From assembly GCA_934373455.1 (NCBI GenBank), contig CAKRON010000024.1, forward strand, positions 1 through 27,937: 27,937 bases of DNA, read 5' to 3'. Under the pieces are notes generated by a model. The model had not been told where the DNA came from, made no database searches, and saw nothing but the letters and a program-made list of their open reading frames with translations. Positions 20,251 to 27,694 of the stretch are shown here, piece after piece. Made by a program: the position numbers and the translations under genes. The stretch's first letter is position 1. Every line of letters begins with the position of its first letter. This stretch comes from an uncultured Marvinbryantia sp. GTDB lineage: Bacteria; Bacillota; Clostridia; Lachnospirales; Lachnospiraceae.

Positions 20251-21185
20251 TATCTCACTTCTGATAAGAATTTTGCTGGAGTTTCCAACTGTGGCAACAT
20301 TTTTGCTTTTGAAATATAAGAAACTTGTATCGAATCGTTTATTTTACGGTATGCGGATGCAATTCCTTCGGCGTTCGGAAGTTCTGCCCCTAAAATAATT
20401 GAAACATCTTGACTTAAGTTGGCAAGTGGAGCAGAAATATTTACATTTACATAATTATTATGAAGACTTGCTAAAAGATGACGACCGCCGCCCTGTTCCC
20501 AGTGTGCTGATTCATAATAAGTATGAAGTAATTTTGATGATACCAGGAAAGGATTGTAAAAATACTTTTCGGTAAAATGATACTCAATTTCATTTTCTGA
20601 ATTATATATATAATAAAGGAAAGTACCCAAAACAGGACAATCCATGATAGATTTTGTAAACTTCGCTGTTTTGGAAGGTACAACAGCAAGTTGGGAAGGA
20701 CTTACTGGATTAATGAGTGTTAACTTATCAAAATAATCCGGATACATATGAGCAGCCATGATTGTGAATGATCCGGAAAGTCCGGTTGCAATCACAGAAG
20801 TTTTTTCGCGAATAACGTCTTTTGCGAAATCGGAAAGCAACTGAACAAAGAAATAATTCACATAGGTAATATGAGGTTTGCAGGAACGACCACAGCCTGG
20901 CAAATCAATGGCGTATACTGTGTGAGTTTTAGATAATTCTTCAATTGTCTCATTCCATTCAGCGGAAGAAGATGATGGATCCAAATCATGAACTAATAAA
21001 ATAGGATCACCATTTCCCTGTTTTGTATAATAAATGGAGCCATGATTCCAATGATAGTACTTGCCGGTATTTGTTTTTAAAAGGCGTCGGATAAGTGCCG
21101 ATGATTCTACAAATTTGTTTGCGAAATACATTACAATTCCTGCCAGAATTCCAAGTTTGAAAAGTGTTTCCAGGCGTTTCTTCAT
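20250..21185 (-). CDS. Membrane-anchored alpha/beta-hydrolase-like protein, probably lacking the full catalytic triad
   Basis: The 311-residue product has an N-terminal hydrophobic segment (about 8-22), likely a membrane anchor. An alpha/beta-hydrolase fold follows: DPILLVHDLDPSS near 60-72, the VYAIDLPGCGRS strand-loop near 90-101, and the nucleophile elbow GLSGS with Ser137. The usual C-terminal HxPxxExP motif reads MLPQLETP, with Met296 where the catalytic His belongs. The strand that should carry the acid reads IILGAELPNA, with no Asp at the usual spot. Function is unknown and it may be a pseudoenzyme or a non-hydrolytic binder. The ATG at 21185 is chosen over a start 13 codons earlier because AAAGGAGG lies about ten bases upstream. 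Confidence 0.8.
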   Translation of the reverse strand: MKKRLETLFKLGILAGIVMYFANKFVESSALIRRLLKTNTGKYYHWNHGSIYYTKQGNGDPILLVHDLDPSSSSAEWNETIEELSKTHTVYAIDLPGCGRSCKPHITYVNYFFVQLLSDFAKDVIREKTSVIATGLSGSFTIMAAHMYPDYFDKLTLINPVSPSQLAVVPSKTAKFTKSIMDCPVLGTFLYYIYNSENEIEYHFTEKYFYNPFLVSSKLLHTYYESAHWEQGGGRHLLASLHNNYVNVNISAPLANLSQDVSIILGAELPNAEGIASAYRKINDSIQVSYISKAKMLPQLETPAKFLSEVR

Positions 21186-21342
21186 TATATGAAAACCTCC
21201 TTTAAAAAGATCTTTTAATAGCAATCATAATAATAGTATAAACGAAAAACAGCAATGTTACAACAAAAATCCTGTTAAATAAAAGAAGCAATTGAAAGAA
21301 GAGGTTCCAGGAAAATTATGTTGCAATTCTTCTCCGATATAA

Positions 21343-21358
21343 TGTTTCACGTGAAACA
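21343..21358. promoter_or_regulatory. parS: parS site 1
   Basis: TGTTTCACGTGAAACA is a perfect match to the 16-bp palindromic ParB-binding site of the Spo0J type. The palindrome extends one base each side. It lies in the gene-free segment (21186-22005) upstream of parA-parB. Confidence 0.95.
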
Positions 21359-21494
21359 TCATCAGATGTGAGGCGATATTTCAATTTATAGACAATAGGT
21401 AATAGATTAGTAATTATGGAAAAATTAATCTTACCAGAAATATGAAATGCAAAAATATTTTGAACAGAAAGTTGTAGATTACGGATATAATTAA

Positions 21495-21510
21495 TGTTTC
21501 ACGTGAAACA
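21495..21510. promoter_or_regulatory. parS: parS site 2
   Basis: This is the same perfect 16-mer as site 1. Here the palindrome extends to 24 bp (21491-21514). It is 152 bp from site 1, centre to centre. Confidence 0.95.
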
Positions 21511-21598
21511 TTAATTTCAGTCAGCAAAATACCAACTATTATAAGGTGTGAGTTTAGTTACAAACTTATTTCGGTGAATTTTAATCTCTGATATAGCC

Positions 21599-21684
21599 TC
21601 CGGCAGGATTGCAGAGATGCGCAAAAGAAATATGTCATGCTTTGCATGACGCGCATCTCGCAGCAAGAATGCCTCGGCATTCTT
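21599..21684. repeat. Structured intergenic element with two hairpins
   Basis: GAGATGCGC (21614-21622) and GTCATGC (21634-21640) pair with the contiguous GCATGACGCGCATCTC (21644-21659), leaving an 11-nt bulge and a TTT loop. A second hairpin follows: AAGAATGCC (21665-21673) with GGCATTCTT (21676-21684). The first 25 bases recur with three changes at 24371-24395. It looks like a dispersed element or small RNA structure. No coding capacity is seen. Confidence 0.6.
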
Positions 21685-21799
21685 AAATTATAGATCTGAT
21701 TACAGAAATACGTAACCAGTAGTAAAAGCATGCCCATTTTATAATGAGCATCCTATAGAAAGAATGTTAAGGTATAAGCGACAATGGAAAATTGTGGGT

Positions 21800-21826
21800 T
21801 GTGGATAAAAAGTTTCACGTGAAACA
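21800..21826. promoter_or_regulatory. parS: parS site 3 with adjacent perfect DnaA box
   Basis: AGTTTCACGTGAAACA at 21811-21826 matches parS with one change at the first base. Two bases before it, TGTGGATAA at 21800-21808 is a perfect DnaA box. It lies about 180 bp before parA. The rest of the 21186-22005 gap shows nothing coding. Confidence 0.85.
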
Positions 21827-22005
21827 TTTTTCTTTATATAGATTTCAACACGCAGATATGATATACTCAGGTATAGCAGACGGGAGGATATTCTTCACTT
21901 CTAAAACAAAAAATAGATGGTGAGCCAGAAACTCCCGAGTCTTGAAATAGAGATATCATCTATAATTGGGCACGAAGAATAGAAATAAAAAAGGGGATGA
22001 ATGAT

Positions 22006-22779
22006 ATGGGAAGAGCAATTGTAGTTGCGAACCAGAAAGGTGGCGTAGGGAAAACTACTACGGCGATCAATCTGGCTGCGTGTCTGGCAGAAGCGGGACA
22101 AAAAGTACTGGCAATTGATATGGATCCGCAGGGAAATATGACGAGTGGTCTTGGCGTAGATAAAGACGTGATTGAAAATACAGTATATGAGCTGCTCCTA
22201 GGAGAAGTTACTGTGGAAGAGTGCATACAAGAAAATGTCATAGAGAATTTATCTGTAATAGGTTCTAATATCAATCTCTCTGCAGCAGAGATTGAATTAA
22301 TTGGACAGGAAGAAAAAGAATATATTTTACAAAAGGCAGTGGAACCAATTCGAAAGAATTATGATTTTATTATCATCGATTGTCCACCATCACTTAGTAT
22401 GCTTACTATCAATTCGATGTGTCTTGCAGATACGGTTTTGGTACCAATTCAGTGTGAGTATTATGCTTTGGAAGGTCTGACACAGTTGATTCATACGATC
22501 AATCTTGTTCAGGAACGTTTAAATCCTTCACTGGAAATGGAAGGTGTTGTATTCACCATGTATGATGCCAGAACAAATCTATCTTTACAAGTTGTTGAAA
22601 ATGTGAAGAATAATCTTGATCAGGCAATTTACAAAACAATTATACCAAGAAATGTCAGACTTGCCGAAGCACCTAGTTATGGAATGCCGATCAATCTGTA
22701 TGATACGAAATCAGCAGGAGCAGAGAGTTATAGATTATTAGCAGAAGAAGTGATACATAGGGGAGAAGAGGAATGGTAG
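22006..22779 (+). CDS. parA: Chromosome partitioning ATPase ParA/Soj
   Basis: The 257-residue protein starts MGRAIVVANQKGGVGKTTT, the deviant Walker A motif with Lys11 and Lys16. Switch motifs follow in IDMDPQGN and IIIDCPPSLS. It acts with ParB on chromosome segregation and, in B. subtilis, on DnaA activity. An upstream in-frame ATG at 21997 directly abuts the AAGGGG ribosome site, so the ATG at 22006 with normal spacing is preferred. Its 3' end overlaps parB by seven bases. Confidence 0.95.
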   Translation: MGRAIVVANQKGGVGKTTTAINLAACLAEAGQKVLAIDMDPQGNMTSGLGVDKDVIENTVYELLLGEVTVEECIQENVIENLSVIGSNINLSAAEIELIGQEEKEYILQKAVEPIRKNYDFIIIDCPPSLSMLTINSMCLADTVLVPIQCEYYALEGLTQLIHTINLVQERLNPSLEMEGVVFTMYDARTNLSLQVVENVKNNLDQAIYKTIIPRNVRLAEAPSYGMPINLYDTKSAGAESYRLLAEEVIHRGEEEW

Positions 22780-23678
22780 CAAAAAAATCAGGATTAGGGA
22801 AAGGGCTGGACGCGCTGATTCCAGCTGGCAATAAAAAGGCATCGGCGCCAAAGAATACGGAACCGGTTATTATTGAAAAGATCGTAGAAAAAAAAGGCGT
22901 AGAGACATTAAAGATCACAGATGTGGAACCAAACAGAGAACAGCCAAGAAAAAATTTTAATGAAGATGCGCTATTGGAACTGTCTGATTCTATTAAACAA
23001 TATGGTGTGATTCAACCATTGATTGTACAGAAAAAACAGGATCGTTATGAGATCATTGCAGGGGAAAGAAGATGGAGAGCTGCCAAGATGGCAGGGATCA
23101 AAGAAATTCCTGTTATCATTAAGGATTATAGTGATCAACAGATAATGGAGATTTCTTTGATTGAAAATATTCAGCGTGAAGATCTGAATCCAATTGAAGA
23201 GGCGATGGCATACAAAAATCTGATGGAAGAATTCCATTTGAAACAGGATGAGATAGCAGAAAGAGTGTCAAAGAGTAGAACTGCTGTTACCAATTCTATG
23301 AGATTATTGAAGTTAGATAAACGTGTACAGCAAATGATGATAGATGATATGATTACGGCAGGCCATGCCCGTACCTTGATCACAATTGAAGATCCGGATG
23401 TACAGTATAATATTGCAACAAAGATTTTTGATGAAAAGTTAAGTGTCCGTGAAACCGAAAAGATGGTAAAATTTCTTCAAAAACCTGAAATAAAAAGAAC
23501 AAAAACGGAAAAAATCAATTCATTTATTTATAAAGATATTGAAGAAAAAATAAAAGCTATTTTAGGAACAAAAGTAACTGTTGATCACAGATCAAACAAT
23601 AAAGGAAAGATTTCTATAGAATATTATTCCAATGAAGAATTGGAGAGAATAGTATATCTCTTAGAATCTATTAAGTAA
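22773..23678 (+). CDS. parB: Chromosome partitioning protein ParB/Spo0J
   Basis: The 301-residue CTPase and parS-binding protein has the ParA-stimulating N-terminal peptide KKSGLGKGLDALIP. The CTP-binding motif GERRWRAAK and the second motif ENIQREDLNPIEEA follow. The helix-turn-helix contains RVSKSRTAVTNSMRLLKL, and a C-terminal dimerization domain ends the protein. Its start codon lies inside the end of parA. The parS sites just upstream of parA are its expected loading points. Confidence 0.96.
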   Translation: MVAKKSGLGKGLDALIPAGNKKASAPKNTEPVIIEKIVEKKGVETLKITDVEPNREQPRKNFNEDALLELSDSIKQYGVIQPLIVQKKQDRYEIIAGERRWRAAKMAGIKEIPVIIKDYSDQQIMEISLIENIQREDLNPIEEAMAYKNLMEEFHLKQDEIAERVSKSRTAVTNSMRLLKLDKRVQQMMIDDMITAGHARTLITIEDPDVQYNIATKIFDEKLSVRETEKMVKFLQKPEIKRTKTEKINSFIYKDIEEKIKAILGTKVTVDHRSNNKGKISIEYYSNEELERIVYLLESIK

Positions 23679-23690
23679 AGAGGAGAACGT

Positions 23691-24200
23691 ATGGAAAATT
23701 CTATTTTAAATGACCTGATTATAGATCCTGGATATATAATGATTTTAATGATGGTTATGATTGTAATACTGTTTGTGTTACAAATAAAAAACTCTTTTAA
23801 AATTGATCGTTTTATGAAAAAATATAAAAGTTTTATGAGAGGAAAGGATGGAATCTCTCTCGAGAAAACAATTTTAAGAAATATCAACGAGATTGATATG
23901 TTGATGGAATCAAGTAAGAATCATATGGAACAGATTAAGCAGTTAAAAGAAATCCAGCTTCATACACTGAATAAAACTGCAATTGTGAAATATGATGCAT
24001 TTAAAGAAATGGGTGGAAAACTTAGTTTTGCACTGGCAATGCTGGATCAGGAAAACAGTGGATTTGTTTTAAATGCAATTCATAGCAGAGAAGGCTGCTA
24101 TACATATATAAAAGAAATCGTAAAAGGTGAATCTTATATAGTTCTTGGCGAAGAAGAAAAAGAAGCACTGAGACAGGCTGTGAATATGTATGTAGAATAA
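23691..24200 (+). CDS. DUF4446 family membrane-anchored protein
   Basis: The 169-residue product has one N-terminal transmembrane segment (about 16-32), a basic stretch, then a helical, possibly coiled-coil region (about 55-88). The C-terminal DUF4446 core contains FALAMLDQENSGFVLNAIHS and REGCYTYIKEI. Function is unknown. It follows parB by 12 bases and so probably shares its transcript. DUF4446 genes next to parB are common in Clostridia, which suggests a link to segregation or division (inference). Confidence 0.88.
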   Translation: MENSILNDLIIDPGYIMILMMVMIVILFVLQIKNSFKIDRFMKKYKSFMRGKDGISLEKTILRNINEIDMLMESSKNHMEQIKQLKEIQLHTLNKTAIVKYDAFKEMGGKLSFALAMLDQENSGFVLNAIHSREGCYTYIKEIVKGESYIVLGEEEKEALRQAVNMYVE

Positions 24201-24271
24201 CAGTGGAGAGATATCCACCACATTTAAAAAAGCATGAATGTGGGTAAAAGAAAATAATGAATAAAAAACGA

Positions 24272-24308
24272 GAGTTATGCACAAAGAAAAATGTGTATAA
24301 CTCTTTTT
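24272..24308 (+). terminator. Terminator of the parAB-DUF4446 unit, with DnaA-box-like arms
   Basis: GAGTTATGCACA (24272-24283) pairs with TGTGTATAACTC (24292-24303), 12 bp with one G-U pair and an 8-nt loop, followed by TTTTTATTTT. Each arm contains a one-mismatch DnaA box (TTATGCACA and TGTGTATAA). Confidence 0.85.
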
Positions 24309-24370
24309 ATTTTATAGTCATTATGAAATAAAAACGATCCGTTGATTTGTTGTATTACGAGAATGAAAAT

Positions 24371-24395
24371 TCCGGCAGGATTGTAGATATGCACA
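24371..24395 (+). repeat. Degenerate copy of the 21599 element
   Basis: Twenty-two of 25 bases match 21599-21623, starting TCCGGCAGGATTG. The downstream hairpins of the first copy are not preserved here. It lies in the gene-free segment 24201-24826. Confidence 0.55.
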
Positions 24396-24494
24396 GTATG
24401 CAGGTATTTTTGAATGTAAAAGTAACGTTATATGTTTTGCGATGTTAAATATTTTTTGGAAAAATGAGTTATTTGCTATAAAATAAAAACTGAC

Positions 24495-24617
24495 TTATCC
24501 ACAAATAAAGTGGATAATGTGTGTAATTTGTGAATTAAGTGATTAAAAATAGAGAATTCAGTATAATACTATAGAAAAATACTGTTATTCACACATAATA
24601 TAGAAAATTGTGCATAA
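24495..24617. other. Second DnaA-box cluster in an AT-rich gap before serS
   Basis: A perfect box TTATCCACA is at 24495-24503. One-mismatch boxes are at 24509-24517 (AGTGGATAA), 24585-24593 (TTATTCACA) and 24609-24617 (TGTGCATAA). The two in the upstream terminator add to the group. The surroundings (24400-24770) are AT-rich and show no gene. A role as a DnaA titration or regulatory site is inference. Confidence 0.6.
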
Positions 24618-24826
24618 ATAATATTATAGAGACTTATGTAAATATAAAAAAAGTTATGTTAACTGAATAGTATAGTGCGTTGTTATTCAGGAATAGTATA
24701 CCTAAATTACACTTTACGAAATTTTAAAAATGAGTTATTATAAACTGTGAATGTAAAAAGCCATATTCTGGACGGTTCGCAAGTAACCAGAACTGATTCC
24801 AGTTGAGATACAGAAAGGAACAGGAC

Positions 24827-26116
24827 ATGTTAGATATCAAGTTTTTAAGAGAAAACCCAGATGTTGTAAAACAGAACATTAAGAATAAATTTCAGGATTC
24901 CAAACTGGAACTGGTTGATGAAGTTATCGAGTTGGATCAGAAAAATCGTGACATCAAGAATGAACTGCAGTCTTTGCAGGCAAATAGAAATAAATTGTCT
25001 AAGCAGATTGGCGCATTGATGGGACAGGGAAAGAAAGAAGAAGCCGAGGAAGTAAAGAAGCAGGTTACTGCACAGGCAGACCGTATGGCAGAACTTTCCG
25101 CTGACGAAAAAGAAGTAGAAGAGAATATTCGTAAGATCATGATGGTTATCCCGAATATCATTGATCCGTCTGTACCGATTGGTAAAGATGACAGTGAGAA
25201 TGTGGAAATTGAAAAATTTGGGGAACCTGTGGTTCCTGATTTTGAAATTCCTTATCATACAGATATTATGGAACGTTTTGACGGTATCGATATGGATGCT
25301 GCCGGAAGAGTTGCCGGAAATGGTTTCTATTATCTGATGGGTGATATTGCAAGAATTCATTCATCTGTTCTGGCATATGCAAGAGATTTCATGATTAATC
25401 GTGGATTTACTTACTGCATTCCACCTTTTATGATCAGAAGTGCTGTAGTAGATGGTGTTATGAGTTTTTCCGAGATGGAATCCATGATGTATAAGATTGA
25501 AGGCGAAGATCTTTATCTGATCGGAACCAGTGAACATTCTATGATTGGTAAATTTATTGATACCATGACACCAGAAGAAGAACTGCCAAAAACACTGACC
25601 AGTTATTCTCCATGTTTCCGTAAGGAAAAAGGTGCTCACGGTATTGAAGAACGTGGTGTATATCGTATACATCAGTTTGAAAAACAGGAGATGATCGTTG
25701 TCTGCAAACCAGAAGAAAGCAAAATCTGGTATGATAAATTATGGCAGAATACAGTAGATCTGTTCCGTTCTCTGGATATTCCGGTTCGTACTCTGGAATG
25801 TTGCTCCGGTGACCTGGCAGATCTGAAGGTAAAATCCTGTGACGTAGAAGCATGGTCTCCACGTCAGAAGAAGTATTTTGAAGTAGGAAGCTGCTCTAAC
25901 CTTGGAGATGCACAGGCTCGTCGTTTGAGAATTCGTGTAAAAGGAAAAGATGGCAAGAAGTATCTTGCACATACATTAAATAATACAGTAGTGGCACCAC
26001 CACGTATGCTGATTGCGTTCCTGGAAAATAATCTGAATGCAGATGGCAGTGTTAATATTCCAAAAGCATTGCAGCCATATATGGGTGGTATGGAAAAGAT
26101 CGTGCCAAAGCATTAG
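24827..26116 (+). CDS. serS: Seryl-tRNA synthetase
   Basis: The 429-residue class II synthetase charges tRNA-Ser. The N-terminal tRNA-binding coiled coil covers about 28-105. The catalytic domain has motif 2 with SPCFRKEKGAHGIEERGVYR near 262-281. Motif 3 near 380-395 reads HTLNNTVVAPPRMLIAFLE rather than the usual TLNGSGLAVGR type. The ATG at 24827 is chosen over a TTG eight codons earlier because AAAGGAA lies about eight bases upstream. I see no T-box leader in the 600 bp before it, although serS is often T-box controlled in Firmicutes. It serves the tRNA-Ser(GCU) at the left edge among others. Confidence 0.95.
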   Translation: MLDIKFLRENPDVVKQNIKNKFQDSKLELVDEVIELDQKNRDIKNELQSLQANRNKLSKQIGALMGQGKKEEAEEVKKQVTAQADRMAELSADEKEVEENIRKIMMVIPNIIDPSVPIGKDDSENVEIEKFGEPVVPDFEIPYHTDIMERFDGIDMDAAGRVAGNGFYYLMGDIARIHSSVLAYARDFMINRGFTYCIPPFMIRSAVVDGVMSFSEMESMMYKIEGEDLYLIGTSEHSMIGKFIDTMTPEEELPKTLTSYSPCFRKEKGAHGIEERGVYRIHQFEKQEMIVVCKPEESKIWYDKLWQNTVDLFRSLDIPVRTLECCSGDLADLKVKSCDVEAWSPRQKKYFEVGSCSNLGDAQARRLRIRVKGKDGKKYLAHTLNNTVVAPPRMLIAFLENNLNADGSVNIPKALQPYMGGMEKIVPKH

Positions 26117-26156
26117 GAGTGGGTCAGTTCACGCCTGAATAACAGGAGAGGTATTT

Positions 26157-27038
26157 ATGCACAGTTTTTTGCGCAGTGTAGGATTCAGTAATATAAAAGA
26201 AAGAAAAGACATAGATGAGCTGGTAAAGGATATATGTCTTAATTGTGATACAAGAGAGGCAGTCAGACTGGATCATGGACAGGCATTTGTAGAGTATCGA
26301 AAAGAATTTGCTCCCGGATGTGGTCTTGCAGTATGCGGAGAATTAGATGGAAGTGGTTTTCATCAAGATTACTATTTTCCATATTTTCATACAGAAACAG
26401 TCAGCAGCAACGAAGATTTGTCTTTTGAAAAACATGGTGGAGAAGATTCCTTTGCCGGTGTCTGTGAAGATAACCGGCTGGGAACTTCCCTGATCTTTTA
26501 TGTGCAAAATGCGGTAGATTATATGCGTACTTTCCCTGTAAAATGGAGTGCAGGAAACCGTTTCAGTACATCTCTGACAGGTTTGGCATCTGATGGGAAG
26601 ATATTGCTTCCATTATATAAGGATGCCAAGCAGGTCTTATATGATAAAGAGGCATCCATAAATCATTCGCAGATGATAAGTGCTGCGAAGAATGGGGATC
26701 AGGATGCAATCGAAAGCCTGACGTTGGAAGAGATGGATACATACAGTATGATTTCCAGAAGGATTCAGACGGAAGATGTGTTCACGATTGTAGATACTTT
26801 TTTTATGCCATTTGGTATGGAATGTGATCATTATCAGATCATGGGAGAGATTCTTTCTTATCAAAAGGTGAGAAATGTGCGAAGCAAAGAATATTTATAT
26901 GAGATGAAGATTCTTTGCAATGACATCGAAATGGATATTTGCATTAATGAAGCGGATTTGCTTGGGGATCCGGAAGTGGGACGCAGATTTAAGGGAAATA
27001 TCTGGCTTCAGGGATACATCAATTTTTCTGAAGAATAG
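26157..27038 (+). CDS. DUF3881 family protein
   Basis: The 293-residue soluble protein starts MHSFLRSVGFSNIKERKDID, characteristic of the DUF3881 family found mainly in Lachnospiraceae. No signal peptide or membrane segment is visible. A mid-protein segment reads SFAGVCEDNRLGTSLIFYVQN. Function is unknown. AGGAG lies about eight bases before the ATG. It is 40 bp downstream of serS on the same strand, so they may share a transcript. Confidence 0.85.
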   Translation: MHSFLRSVGFSNIKERKDIDELVKDICLNCDTREAVRLDHGQAFVEYRKEFAPGCGLAVCGELDGSGFHQDYYFPYFHTETVSSNEDLSFEKHGGEDSFAGVCEDNRLGTSLIFYVQNAVDYMRTFPVKWSAGNRFSTSLTGLASDGKILLPLYKDAKQVLYDKEASINHSQMISAAKNGDQDAIESLTLEEMDTYSMISRRIQTEDVFTIVDTFFMPFGMECDHYQIMGEILSYQKVRNVRSKEYLYEMKILCNDIEMDICINEADLLGDPEVGRRFKGNIWLQGYINFSEE

Positions 27039-27073
27039 TATCATGATGATGGAAGCAAAGCAAAAATTTGCGA

Positions 27074-27102
27074 TTGACAGTTTGTAAAAGAACTGATAAT
27101 CT
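27074..27102 (+). promoter_or_regulatory. Candidate promoter for the tRNA-like RNA and tRNA-Arg
   Basis: A perfect TTGACA at 27074-27079 is followed by 17 bases and TAATCT at 27097-27102. GATAAT at a shorter spacing is an alternative -10 box. The transcript would begin near 27110. Confidence 0.5.
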
Positions 27103-27162
27103 TATATATGGTCGAAGGGGAAAATCCCAGAAACCCAGTAAAATCAAGGGTTTGCGACATGT

Positions 27163-27274
27163 GTCGTCATAGCTTGGCTGGATAGAGCACTCGTCGCCTA
27201 AGCGGTGCCCAGAGTTATCGCCTCGACGTATAACAGAAAAACGAATTAGAGTTCGATTCTGTTATGTGATGTCA
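27163..27274 (+). ncRNA. tRNA-like RNA with an abnormal anticodon region and expanded T-arm
   Basis: The ends pair like an acceptor stem: GTCGTCA (27163-27169) with TGATGTC (27267-27273), one mismatch, then A. A perfect D-arm follows the 5' end, with TA, GCTT, loop GGCTGGATA and GAGC. A loop-like CGCCTAA (27195-27201) resembles the CTCCTAA loop of the neighbouring tRNA-Arg but has G where U33 belongs. A canonical T-loop core GTTCGATTC lies at 27251-27259. Its best stem, ATAACAG (27230-27236) with CTGTTAT (27259-27265), encloses 22 nt. ATAAC can instead pair with GTTAT at 27214-27218. It may be a decayed tRNA or a structured RNA. Confidence 0.45.
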
Positions 27275-27349
27275 CAATTAAGAGGACATGCGTTTTTGGA
27301 AAAGGCGATAGCTTCATACCAAAAAATTTCATCATATAAGATTGATTCA

Positions 27350-27368
27350 GCTGACGTAAGTCAGTTTT
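27350..27368 (+). terminator. Weak hairpin with T tract after the tRNA-like RNA
   Basis: GCTGAC (27350-27355), loop GTAA, GTCAGT (27360-27365) and a short T run form a small terminator-like hairpin between the tRNA-like RNA and tRNA-Arg. Confidence 0.4.
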
Positions 27369-27435
27369 AAATCATAAAATTAAATGCCGTTGAAATGGCT
27401 GAAAACCTTGATTTTAAGCCAAAAATCCGGTATTT

Positions 27436-27507
27436 GTCCTGTTAGTTTAATGGATAGAACAAGTGCCTCCTAAGCACTAGATGTGGGTTCGATTCCCGCA
27501 CGGGACG
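27436..27507 (+). tRNA. tRNA-Arg (anticodon CCU)
   Basis: The 72-nt cloverleaf is complete. Acceptor GTCCTGT pairs with ACGGGAC and discriminator G follows. The D-arm is GTTT/GAAC. The anticodon stem AGTGC/GCACT closes loop CTCCTAA, giving anticodon CCU for AGG codons. The T-arm is GTGGG, TTCGATT, CCCGC. CCA is not encoded. tRNA-Arg 3' ends are frequent targets of integrative elements, and a broken ParB-like gene follows. Confidence 0.95.
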
Positions 27508-27514
27508 TCCTATT

Positions 27515-27562
27515 AAAAGCGGAATGTATTAGAAAAATTTCTAATATGATTTCCGCTTTTTT
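27515..27562 (+). terminator. Rho-independent terminator after tRNA-Arg
   Basis: AAAAGCGGAA (27515-27524) pairs with TTCCGCTTTT (27551-27560). An inner ATTAGAAA/TTTCTAAT stem lies inside, and the T run ends at 27562. Confidence 0.85.
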
Positions 27563-27694
27563 GTATTTTCAGAGGGAAAATGGAATGGAATATCAGCTAA
27601 TACGGAAAGAATCCTATTAGCCGCTGTCTAATAAAACGCACTGCTTGTATAATAGCTGGAAATAAATCGAAATTCTAATAAAAGAGGAAGGGAA

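Noticed and set aside
21942..21966. parA promoter from TTGAAA (21942-21947) and TATAAT (21961-21966)
   Set aside because: The spacer is only 13 bases, so the boxes cannot act as a normal pair. The true parA promoter was not identified.
21997..22005. Earlier ATG for parA
   Set aside because: The AAGGGG ribosome site directly abuts it with no spacer. The ATG nine bases later has normal spacing and the usual N-terminus.
24610..24826. T-box riboswitch upstream of serS
   Set aside because: No AGGGTGG-type T-box sequence or matching terminator/antiterminator pair was seen by eye.
27163..27274. Group I intron in a tRNA, or tmRNA
   Set aside because: The extra sequence is far too short for a group I intron and lacks its core elements. 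There is no tmRNA-type 5' end, tag reading frame or CCA-proximal sequence.
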